A DNA stretch of 64,000 nucleotides from a virus. Location of the stretch: positions 85,007 through 149,006 of the IMG/VR virus record IMGVR_UViG_3300009149_000011; one strand, given 5' to 3'. The notes beneath the pieces are model-generated. The model ran no database searches. It was not told the DNA's origin and saw only the letters and a program-made list of their open reading frames with translations. The position numbers were made by a program, and so were the translations under genes. This document shows positions 33,030 through 41,748 of this stretch, one piece after another. The stretch's first letter is position 1; each line of letters begins with the position of its first letter.

Positions 33030-34688
33030 TTATTTATCTGAATAAATGAAGAATTTCTTCTCACCTAAATCAGCATAATTAACCCCAATCCTATAGCCAA
33101 GAGCAAAGGATGCATTCCTTAGCTTTGAAAGGGTTTTTAGAATTTCCTCTATAAGTTTTTGTTCAGTAGGATGAACATCAAAAATTAAAGAGTCATGTAT
33201 TTGAAATAAAAATTTACTCTTTTTTGTTTTAAGCAATTCTCTAATTTCAAACAATTTATCCGTCATTATTTCAGCGGCTGTAGATTGAATCAGATTATTA
33301 AATGCTGCGTAGTCTTTTTCTGGATATATAATAGAGCCTTTATGTGTTTTTATCTTTTGAGAAAGCTTTACTTCCTTTATTAGCTTTTCAGAAAATTCAA
33401 TAATAGGCTTTAACATCTGCTTCGCATAATACAACCCTAGCTCTGGATCAGCCATATGGCTAGATAGCATGTCTACCAACCTTTTATGAGAAGCTCCATA
33501 TAACATAGTATGACTTAAGCCTTTAGCTGTGCTACGCTCGCCATTAGTTATAATTTCTTTCTGAAATATCTCTTTACCTAATTCGTAATGAATATCTTTA
33601 TTGTTAAAGTCTTCTATAAACTTCTTATCTCTACTAAGGTGCATAGAGATTCTAGTTTCAAAAGAAGTGTAATCACACACAAATATACGACCACCTCTAA
33701 ACCTACTAATAATACTAGCTCTTATAGGACTGTCTTTTGGAAGATTTTGTATATTGAATTTATCCTTAGATACAATACGGCCAGTGATAGTTCTCTTATT
33801 TGAATAATTGAACTTGGCAAACTTTCTATTATCTCTAGTTTGGAAGTCAATAGAATCATGCTCGAAAGTATTATGGAAACAAACATCCTGATTTGATATC
33901 CAAGTTGTTATACGATCCTTCTCCTGCATTCTTTTGAGAAACACCTTCTGCTCTTCGTTTAAGTCTAGATCAGCTATTAGGCTCAAAAAGAACGGTACGT
34001 ACTTATGGTAATCCATTCCAGGGACTACATTAAAGTAAGTCTTCTCGTCAAGCTCTGCCCCATTCTTTATCCAGAACACATTTTCAACGGTAACTAAATC
34101 CAATGCTTCAATATCAATAACTGGGTCTATATTGAGATAAGAAAAAGGTAATAAATCATACTTTCCCAGAATACGTGTCAACTCGCCCTTAAAGTCCTCC
34201 ATGTAGTACTTTAAACTTTCAATATTAACAATGAAGTCTTTATCCATGTTTCGGAGATATAATGCTCCACCATGATAATAAATGTAAATAGGATGTAATG
34301 GGGCTATATTCTTCTCTAGAAACCCTTCTAAATCTCCCTCTATGAACGCGTCATATTCGATATGATCAGATGGGAGCCATTCCATAACGGACTTAGTAAC
34401 AAAGTCTTTAATATCATCAAAGAATTCGTTTTTGTTTTCCGTATGAGTGTGTGTCCAGCAAACTTTATTGTTTACTTCTTTATCAAGTATGTTATGTTTC
34501 GGAAAATATTCTTTAAGATTTGGCCATCCAACTATTTGTATAGGAGTATCGTCCACTTCACACGGAATACTCGTGGGAAGTGTTGCTGAGATATGTACAG
34601 GGAATTTCTTTAAATACTCCTTTAATACCTCGAAACTCTCTTTTTCTGGAGAATAAATCTCACAAACTCTAAAACTAGTTGTCGCCAT
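33030..34688 (-). CDS. Family A DNA polymerase with unusual active-site residues, 552 aa
   Basis: The palm and fingers motifs of family A are present: motif A VCDYTSFETR (pattern DYSxxExR), motif B RSTAKGLSHTMLYG (RxxxKxxxFxxxYG), motif C QIHDSLIF. The aromatic residue of motif B, E. coli Pol I Phe762, is His here (residue 393), and motif C reads HDS instead of HDE. The catalytic Asp residues are both kept. The N-terminal 230 residues do not show a convincing 3'-5' exonuclease. A TATATTTG box ends seven bases before ATG, so the mRNA may be leaderless. The window also encodes a family C polymerase, so this one may serve in repair or primer filling. Confidence 0.88.
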   Translation of the reverse strand: MATTSFRVCEIYSPEKESFEVLKEYLKKFPVHISATLPTSIPCEVDDTPIQIVGWPNLKEYFPKHNILDKEVNNKVCWTHTHTENKNEFFDDIKDFVTKSVMEWLPSDHIEYDAFIEGDLEGFLEKNIAPLHPIYIYYHGGALYLRNMDKDFIVNIESLKYYMEDFKGELTRILGKYDLLPFSYLNIDPVIDIEALDLVTVENVFWIKNGAELDEKTYFNVVPGMDYHKYVPFFLSLIADLDLNEEQKVFLKRMQEKDRITTWISNQDVCFHNTFEHDSIDFQTRDNRKFAKFNYSNKRTITGRIVSKDKFNIQNLPKDSPIRASIISRFRGGRIFVCDYTSFETRISMHLSRDKKFIEDFNNKDIHYELGKEIFQKEIITNGERSTAKGLSHTMLYGASHKRLVDMLSSHMADPELGLYYAKQMLKPIIEFSEKLIKEVKLSQKIKTHKGSIIYPEKDYAAFNNLIQSTAAEIMTDKLFEIRELLKTKKSKFLFQIHDSLIFDVHPTEQKLIEEILKTLSKLRNASFALGYRIGVNYADLGEKKFFIYSDK

Positions 34689-34695
34689 TGAATGG

Positions 34696-34703
34696 CAAAT
34701 ATA
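34696..34703 (-). promoter_or_regulatory. Possible -7 box of the family A polymerase gene
   Basis: TATATTTG on the minus strand, seven bases before ATG 34688; a GTG lies 20 bases upstream in the TTG position. Confidence 0.4.
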
Positions 34704-34709
34704 ATAGTT

Positions 34710-37700
34710 TTATTTGAAATAACCACCATACCTTTTAATAATAGAGACATCCTTTTGCTTATTCCAAGGAGAACTGTACCTAGTAGGTAATCTGTTAGGT
34801 TTTATTTTTTTACCATTATATTCCCAATGCCAAAACTCATCTATAGACCCAGCATCATCATGAAGCGTGGGTGGGTTATGCCACCCAAACTTCCAAGCGT
34901 TTTTATGGAACCACTGATAATTGGGGTGTTTATATCCAACTGGTCTGTCTGCGTATGATTTCCCTGTCTTGGTCTTTACTCCCCAAAACATATCTACCGC
35001 TAGCCCCAATCCATGCACTGATGTACCTGGAGAGGCTGCGTATTTACCATATTTCTTTTTAAGCGCAGTTTGTCTTACGAGACTTCTGTACCCGTCAGTA
35101 AATATTATATTCTGCTTCCCTATAAATGTGGCCTTGTTAAATGCTGATATCATGCTGTCAAAAGACTTAGCAGCCGCATTAACCAAATAAGGCTTATCTC
35201 CACTAAGATTCTTTGCAAGTATTTCTGATCTTGTAAGTTGATCTTCAGGTATGTTGCCATTCCTCACCGTCTTCATAGTCGTCTTTGCTTCACTAGGAGC
35301 ATTGTTATCAAGAGTTAATATTCTTTCAGCATCATCATTATAATAACTGTTAATGTTAGTCTGTTCCCCTGGAGTGGTTCCAGCTTGAGGTTCAAACACC
35401 TTAATGCCTCTTAATGTGTTAATTGTAATAGGTTTAACTCCACCATAATTCTCTGAAGTTTGAACTATTTTTATCCCTTCGTAGCTAGTGCTAAAATCAT
35501 TTGACCTAATAGTGTGCTTCACCTTCATTATCTGATACAACCCTCCAAACAAAGGAGTTTTGTTAATGAAAAAGTATTGCATAGGATATATTTGAGCATT
35601 CCCAAGAGTCTCTACCCTAGCTTTATAAGACCTTCCTTCTAGCACGGAAAGCATGGAGCAATTAGTTGTTACAGTTTTATTCTGATTTTCATTATCTACC
35701 AATCTCTGAAGATTAACAATACTCTCCGCTGTAGCTTTATTTTCATCAGTCCCTACGCTTACTGATTTTATAATCTGATTATCTGGGCTTCCAAACTCTA
35801 CAAGCAAAGCAGGTACGTTTATATTTTCTGGATCAGGCACACTGTTTTGAAGCGCGTTTTTTCCATTTGAAAATACCCTTCTTTCTGGTGTTGGAGCAAA
35901 TAATACGTGAAAATAGTTTCTAACCGTTATTTTGGCTTGCTCAGGATTCGGTTTATATATATCTTTTATATCTCTATAATTAGCGTTTCCAGGAATAGGT
36001 ATAAATATAAAATTGTTCTTAGTACATATCTGCTGAATAACATTTAAAACCGTTGTGTTGGCTTTAATTTTATAAAGCGGGTCAATACTTATAATAGACT
36101 TACTTACTTCAACTTGAGCGTTGTTTAATGCATTTAAAGGGAAATCATACCTAAACGTACCATTTGGAGGAGAAGATTGCGCTCCCTGATTCTCACTAGC
36201 ATCAATTATAGGCTGTGCTTCTTCAAGTTCAGCTTCAGAAGGGTCACTACTCAACACATCTTGAGGACTAAGAACATCTTCTCTATTACTTAACATTTTT
36301 TCTAACCTATCAGCTAATCCATTGCCATCTATAACTGGAGTGCAAAGAGGGGATGACCCATCCATTTCCTCTTGATCCTCAAATGCTAAAGCGTTCCATT
36401 GGCTAAACAAAAGATGAAACTGTTTATAAATGACGTCTTTTTGCTCTTCAGCCTTACCTAGTATATTTCCAATGATCTGCTTTTGCTCCTCTTCTATCCT
36501 ATTAAGTTTTTGCAAAAGATTTCTACAAAATATTTTCAAAAACACTCTCTGATTTCTACCTGAATTAAAACTATCGGTAGAAGAGCTCGGTAGAGCGCCT
36601 GATTCACTTATGGAATCTCTTATAAAAGGTCCAAAAACAAGGGTTCTTGCGCTATCTGAGTTCACATCATTGGTGTGTTGATAAACAGTATAAGCTAACC
36701 CTTCAGCAGAAATCTCAGTTTCATTATCTGTAGGATTTTGAACTATTTTCTTTTTCCAAAGGAGATCTTCTTCATTTATTTGAAAAATATCAAATGAACC
36801 ACTAGCTCCTGCCGCCCCATTGTTTAGTATATCAAAATTTGACAGGTTTGTCACCCTTGATTGATCGTCTTCTGATAGGTTTCCAAATAGAATAAATCCT
36901 GTATTGTCATCAGTTCTATAGTTATCTTTCTCCGACTCAGTTAACTCCCTTGATGTTACTATGTTCTGTCCTCCACCTGCAGTTGTTATGGTAATTGGAA
37001 ATCTAGTATCTTTGTCAAAATATATACCAGTTGTTAAAATATCGTTTTGTAATTGAGCATTGCTTGAAATCCCTAAGTCATCTTCATTGTCCTTTAAAGA
37101 AGTGTATGAAAAAACTTGATTCTTATCTACGTACTCATTGAATGTTGTTATTCTACCAGCTTCCTCATTGTCAGAACCGCTAGAAAAATACTGTTCAACA
37201 CTAGTAACTCCATAAATAGTTTCAGCTAATCCAGCATCAAAAAACTTTCTCTCATCAGGATCTTTATTTGAAAACTGTAAATCTGTAGGAGAGTTTTTCT
37301 TATCCCTAGCAGAGATAGCGTCAGCTCCTTCGAAAACCATTAAATAATACGTGTTATTCACAGTTCCATTAATATAAGGGACGCTATTATTCCTCATCCT
37401 ATTTAAAACATAAGCGTCACCCGCCCATCCAGCCTTATCTATAAGGTCTCCATTATTAAGCTTTAATAAACTTCTACATACTGAATCTAAAAATTCCTTA
37501 ACGGTTTTAGATCTGCTCAAATCTGCTCCAAGAGCAAATGGGTCTATTGCATCATCAGGATTTAGAAACACTCTGAAATTTAAAATATCATCACTAAGAG
37601 CGCTTCCTGGCTTATCATGCATTAATATAGGGTTACCAGAGCTATTTAACGCCTCTGGCTGTTCATCCTCCGTTTCTGGGTTCTGATTTCTAAACCCTTC

Positions 37701-39554
37701 TCCACTATTTAATAAAGCTCTATCCCAAAAAAGGCAAAAATCTTTTAATTGCAATCTTTCTTCAGCAGGCATTCCTAATATCAAAGCATCGCTTATATTT
37801 TCAAAATCTGCATTAGCCAAATCAGAAATATCATCAACCCCATCCCTGTCGAAACCAAATGCTCCATTTTGAAAATCGCCAGGCAAATTCGGATCAGAGC
37901 TTCTAGTTACATAAGCAGCTATACCAGATCTTTCTAAAATATTTGATGCCACACTAGTATAATAAGGCTTATATGGATTGCTTTGTAAAATTTCAAGATT
38001 ACTAATTCTGTTTTTTAAATCGTTTTGATCTTGCGCGTTACTTTCGTTAACAATGGATTGATTCTCTGCAATACCTTCTGATACGGCTTTAATAAAATCA
38101 TCAACAAACCTAAGCTCATTATCTTCTATCCCAACTCCTGTTGCTGGTATTTCTTTACCAGAATCTTTAGGATCAAGCTCCATAGGAAAATTCAATCCTA
38201 TCAATCTATTTTGCCCAGTTCTAGTATCCTGATTATTTTCATAACCTTTAATTCCTTCTTCTAGAATTCTCCCTAAAATATAGCCAGCATCTCCAGCTGT
38301 CCTGCTAAACACTTCACCTATAGTTAATTGCTCTAGTTTACTTTCATTAGCCTCAAATATGCTTTGCTGTATAGCTTTCTCAACTAAAGAAAGATTATCA
38401 CCTATAGCCTTAAGTCTTATTTTGTAGGCGTCATTGAAGTCGGTTTGGTAACCGTCTACAGTTTCACCATCTTTAGACGCGGCAGCTTTTTTAGCTGCAT
38501 CTTTCATCTCTTGTGGAGAACTATTGCTTGTGGCCCCTGGGTTTTTTAAACCCATCTTTTGTTTAAATGCTTCATAAGAAGTAGCTCCATTGTCAGCTAG
38601 CACTCTTGAAACCTCACCGTTAAATTTACTCTTAAGTATAATAAACCTATTTAGAGTGGATATATCACTAGATCTTGATGCAAAGTTTTTCAATTCTTTT
38701 TCAGTCAGCCCTAAGTCATTATCCCCAGTCCCAGCTGTTGGTAATTGTATTTTAGTAAACTTAGTTGTCCCTGTCGTGCCATCTATTTGCCCCGCTGTAA
38801 TAATATTATTATTTACTTTCCCGTCTATTGTGTCGCCGAAATTAACTAATTTACTAATAATTATAGCTCCTAACGCATTAGTTTTTAATCCAGCTAACGT
38901 GTTCTGAATCTCATCATACTCTTTGGTTACTTGTTTAGATTTAACGTCAACCTGCTTACCTATCTTAATTAGATCATACAAGGTTTGAGCTTTAGTAGAT
39001 TTCTCAATGAAATCACTACTAAAGCTGTTAGTTTTATCTACACCGCTATCTAGTAGCCCAGCTTCTTTCTTTAACCTTTTTACAGCTAAAAGATATAAAA
39101 GTGGCATATCAGCAAAGAATCCCCATTGGTTTGGTACAAAACTAGTTTTTATCTCATAACTATTATCCGATGGATCATAGTTAACATTATACTTTTTAAG
39201 ATTTAATATCCAAGTAACTGGTTGCCCAAGATACCCTTTAAATGTAAAAAAGAACTTTGGAGGAGGCCAGTTAAACAGTACTCCATAGTTAAGCTCGCTA
39301 CCCTCCCTCTCTTGATCAAATATTGTATTTCCATACAGATCTTTGAATGTTATTTCTACTATTGGTTGCAAAGATGGATTTACCTCTACAGAAATATCAG
39401 TTATCCCAAATCCTACACCTTCTCTCATCAATTCGAATCTGAATGATTTCTTTCCAGTGAAGTCGATTGCGGTATTGTTGACGCACGTTTCTAATCGGAC
39501 TTGAAAATTCAAATCCTGAACGTCAAATAAGTCAGGTTTTATTGGCTTTGGCAT
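34710..39554 (-). CDS. Baseplate hub-type virion protein with C-terminal M15 peptidase, 1614 aa
   Basis: The C-terminal 150 residues are a D-Ala-D-Ala carboxypeptidase/VanY-type domain: TDGYRS, then SVHGLGLAVDMFWG with the zinc His and Asp, and EFWHWEYNG with catalytic Glu and the second zinc His. The first 200 residues resemble a tail hub protein (strands with VEITFKDLYGN, FTFKGYLGQPVTW). Between them are long low-complexity and helical segments. It would be placed at the tail tip to cut the peptide cross-links of peptidoglycan during DNA entry. It starts a cluster with LysM-like and further baseplate genes; no late box is obvious within 50 bases of the ATG. Confidence 0.82.
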   Translation of the reverse strand: MPKPIKPDLFDVQDLNFQVRLETCVNNTAIDFTGKKSFRFELMREGVGFGITDISVEVNPSLQPIVEITFKDLYGNTIFDQEREGSELNYGVLFNWPPPKFFFTFKGYLGQPVTWILNLKKYNVNYDPSDNSYEIKTSFVPNQWGFFADMPLLYLLAVKRLKKEAGLLDSGVDKTNSFSSDFIEKSTKAQTLYDLIKIGKQVDVKSKQVTKEYDEIQNTLAGLKTNALGAIIISKLVNFGDTIDGKVNNNIITAGQIDGTTGTTKFTKIQLPTAGTGDNDLGLTEKELKNFASRSSDISTLNRFIILKSKFNGEVSRVLADNGATSYEAFKQKMGLKNPGATSNSSPQEMKDAAKKAAASKDGETVDGYQTDFNDAYKIRLKAIGDNLSLVEKAIQQSIFEANESKLEQLTIGEVFSRTAGDAGYILGRILEEGIKGYENNQDTRTGQNRLIGLNFPMELDPKDSGKEIPATGVGIEDNELRFVDDFIKAVSEGIAENQSIVNESNAQDQNDLKNRISNLEILQSNPYKPYYTSVASNILERSGIAAYVTRSSDPNLPGDFQNGAFGFDRDGVDDISDLANADFENISDALILGMPAEERLQLKDFCLFWDRALLNSGEGFRNQNPETEDEQPEALNSSGNPILMHDKPGSALSDDILNFRVFLNPDDAIDPFALGADLSRSKTVKEFLDSVCRSLLKLNNGDLIDKAGWAGDAYVLNRMRNNSVPYINGTVNNTYYLMVFEGADAISARDKKNSPTDLQFSNKDPDERKFFDAGLAETIYGVTSVEQYFSSGSDNEEAGRITTFNEYVDKNQVFSYTSLKDNEDDLGISSNAQLQNDILTTGIYFDKDTRFPITITTAGGGQNIVTSRELTESEKDNYRTDDNTGFILFGNLSEDDQSRVTNLSNFDILNNGAAGASGSFDIFQINEEDLLWKKKIVQNPTDNETEISAEGLAYTVYQHTNDVNSDSARTLVFGPFIRDSISESGALPSSSTDSFNSGRNQRVFLKIFCRNLLQKLNRIEEEQKQIIGNILGKAEEQKDVIYKQFHLLFSQWNALAFEDQEEMDGSSPLCTPVIDGNGLADRLEKMLSNREDVLSPQDVLSSDPSEAELEEAQPIIDASENQGAQSSPPNGTFRYDFPLNALNNAQVEVSKSIISIDPLYKIKANTTVLNVIQQICTKNNFIFIPIPGNANYRDIKDIYKPNPEQAKITVRNYFHVLFAPTPERRVFSNGKNALQNSVPDPENINVPALLVEFGSPDNQIIKSVSVGTDENKATAESIVNLQRLVDNENQNKTVTTNCSMLSVLEGRSYKARVETLGNAQIYPMQYFFINKTPLFGGLYQIMKVKHTIRSNDFSTSYEGIKIVQTSENYGGVKPITINTLRGIKVFEPQAGTTPGEQTNINSYYNDDAERILTLDNNAPSEAKTTMKTVRNGNIPEDQLTRSEILAKNLSGDKPYLVNAAAKSFDSMISAFNKATFIGKQNIIFTDGYRSLVRQTALKKKYGKYAASPGTSVHGLGLAVDMFWGVKTKTGKSYADRPVGYKHPNYQWFHKNAWKFGWHNPPTLHDDAGSIDEFWHWEYNGKKIKPNRLPTRYSSPWNKQKDVSIIKRYGGYFK

Positions 39555-39602
39555 TAGAATGTTTTAATGAAAATATATACAAACAAGATATTATTGTAAA
39601 TA

Positions 39603-39914
39603 CTACTGTAGATCTTCCCTATTTCTACCTATACTTATTTTTTTTACTACTTCTTCCTGAACATCTTTTAATGGAAAAGGCACTCTAATAATAGTATTGT
39701 CTGGAATGTCGAACTCAATAAAATATTCAGGATTAGCCCACATTATTATCTTACTGCAAGTTGCATCATCATAAATATTTTCAGCAATCCTATCTAATCT
39801 AGTTTTATCGCTATTGTACTCTACAAACTTATCTGTAGATCTTTGTTTAATTTTAAAAGGAGGGAAAGCTTTTAATTTCATCCCATCTCTTAATAAAGCT
39901 GCAAAATCAATCAT
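39603..39914 (-). CDS. LysM-like baseplate protein (tail protein X/gp53-like), 103 aa
   Basis: Residues 25-85 follow the pattern of LysM-like tail proteins: TRLDRIAENIYDDATCSKII, then WANPEY and IPDNTIIRVPFP. Such proteins bind the tail tube/hub or peptidoglycan. It sits 18 bases downstream of the 570-aa baseplate gene. T4 gp53 has a related layout; identity with it is unproven. Confidence 0.72.
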   Translation of the reverse strand: MIDFAALLRDGMKLKAFPPFKIKQRSTDKFVEYNSDKTRLDRIAENIYDDATCSKIIMWANPEYFIEFDIPDNTIIRVPFPLKDVQEEVVKKISIGRNREDLQ

Positions 39915-39932
39915 ATCATTAATTATTTAATA

Positions 39933-41747
39933 TTAAGTAGCTGCTCCAGGGGTGGGCTGAGTATCAGGCCTTTGAGCTTGTTTCCCTGCTGATGAATCAG
40001 GCTTTACTGGCGTCTTCTTGCTAACTGTCTTTTTTCTATCGCTAAAATAACCTCCTACATCATCAGAAAGAAGAGGAGCGCCTCCTCCAGTTCTATATTC
40101 TCCAATAATTTCGAAATTCATCGTAACATTAGCCCACATAGGTTGAGTTTTACCACCATCTAAAGTCCATACAGTATCAGTGTAATCATACGATATACTA
40201 TTTACAATAATATCGTGGTTAAAATACTCTCCTAAATGCATGTGGCAAACTGGTGGTTTAAGGAAAGAAAATCCTGACCCTGTATTTTTAGAGGGTCTAG
40301 TCATTTTTTCCAGGAACTCAATTCTTGTAATAAAATCTACTTTATCTCCAGAAAAATACGCAGGTTGGAAAAGTAGATTTTTCTTCATCTCATCTAACCT
40401 AGTTACAGTGTTCTCTGGCTTACTATCTATTTTCCCATCTTCCCTATCTCTGTATCCAACATTTGAGTATACATTAGAACCATTTGGGCTTTCCTCAGAA
40501 TACCTTACTGACACAGTTCTGTCAAGTTCCCAAATTTTAGAATTTATATTCTTAACTTGAATTCTCTTCTCTGTAACATCAGCTTGTCTAGAAGCTGTTT
40601 CTGGACCACCTACAGAAATGGCTGCATTTAACTCACCTATCTCATTTCTAATAGCTTTTCTTTCAGCGATCAAAGCATCTAGCTGAGCTTTCTTTTGAGG
40701 CCTTGTTGGTTGAGTAAACCTCTTGCCTTCAAAATTGTATTCTATACTTTTTCCAGTTTCGTAATCAACTCCAATATCCACCTTCTGAGCAAAATCTGTC
40801 AATACAAAGAATGACACGCTACCATTTCTAGTGCTATAATTATATGTATACAGAGGTTCTGGTCTACCAACGAAGTTTATAGAATTCCAGTTTGCGTTAC
40901 TTGCGTGATTAAACGAAGATACATAAGGAGGGAAAAACATAGATGACATTTTACCATCCCCATTCTGTATTGAATAGTTCTGGAAGAATAATGTTAAATT
41001 CTCCGCTCCAGATGGAGCGTAAGGATTTGCAATACTATATCTCTGTTTAGAGACTTTTGGAGCCCCATCAGCTTTAACTCCTATTACAAATTCTTTTGCA
41101 ATCTGAGTATCAAAGTTACCTTGCATATCCAGTCCAGAGCCAGCGCTTGAGTTTTTTATTGTATTAACTATTCTCCTTACCCCTCTTCTTCCTAATTTAA
41201 AATCAGCGTCATCAAAAGCGTTCCCTGGAAGAACTTGAGACTGCATTGATAAAGCTGACCCTAACTTACCTGGACTTGGCCTTAATATATCTTCTGGCTC
41301 AGCTTTGAAGTATTTACCTTGATTAGCTGCAATAATCGCTCTAGGGGTGGTGTTGGTTTCCGCTTGAGTTTCTAACCCAATATTACCCAAGCCTCCAATT
41401 GATGCTGTTATCAATTCCTGAACTCCTCCAAAAGTAGTGTTCATTAGAACGTCTCTACCAGATTGGTCTCCAGGAAGTAATTTTTGAAGATTAAACGTAC
41501 TTCTGCTTGAGTTGTACTTTAACATTGCCTCAGTCAAGGATCCTCTTAGGAATTTTCTGTCGGCAGTAATATTAGACTCTGGAAACCTTATAGTTTCAGT
41601 GGGTTTATCTATTCCTTTAAGAGATATACCAAGATATCCTTGCAAATTATTGCTTTGATTTTTAATGTAGTTTGCGGTAGCTGCTAAAGGCCCGTTATCA
41701 CCAATCCTAGCTTGATTCCATAATTCAGATCTACTGTCTTTACCTAT
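39933..41747 (-). CDS. Baseplate/tail structural protein, about 570-605 aa, start without ATG
   Basis: The frame is open from a TAA at 41771, but holds no ATG or GTG before a TTG at 41645. Since the codons before that TTG give a natural-looking N-terminus (GKDSRSELWNQARIGD), I favour ATA at 41747, two bases after the stop of the upstream gene, with coupled initiation; TTG 41645 is the conservative alternative. Residues include a beta-rich middle (FVGRPEPLYTYNYSTRNGSV) and a charged helical insert. Several parts (FEIIGEYRTGGGAPLL) resemble tail proteins that surround the hub. Exact homologue not recognised. Confidence 0.68.
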   Translation of the reverse strand: MGKDSRSELWNQARIGDNGPLAATANYIKNQSNNLQGYLGISLKGIDKPTETIRFPESNITADRKFLRGSLTEAMLKYNSSRSTFNLQKLLPGDQSGRDVLMNTTFGGVQELITASIGGLGNIGLETQAETNTTPRAIIAANQGKYFKAEPEDILRPSPGKLGSALSMQSQVLPGNAFDDADFKLGRRGVRRIVNTIKNSSAGSGLDMQGNFDTQIAKEFVIGVKADGAPKVSKQRYSIANPYAPSGAENLTLFFQNYSIQNGDGKMSSMFFPPYVSSFNHASNANWNSINFVGRPEPLYTYNYSTRNGSVSFFVLTDFAQKVDIGVDYETGKSIEYNFEGKRFTQPTRPQKKAQLDALIAERKAIRNEIGELNAAISVGGPETASRQADVTEKRIQVKNINSKIWELDRTVSVRYSEESPNGSNVYSNVGYRDREDGKIDSKPENTVTRLDEMKKNLLFQPAYFSGDKVDFITRIEFLEKMTRPSKNTGSGFSFLKPPVCHMHLGEYFNHDIIVNSISYDYTDTVWTLDGGKTQPMWANVTMNFEIIGEYRTGGGAPLLSDDVGGYFSDRKKTVSKKTPVKPDSSAGKQAQRPDTQPTPGAAT

Positions 41748-41748
41748 T

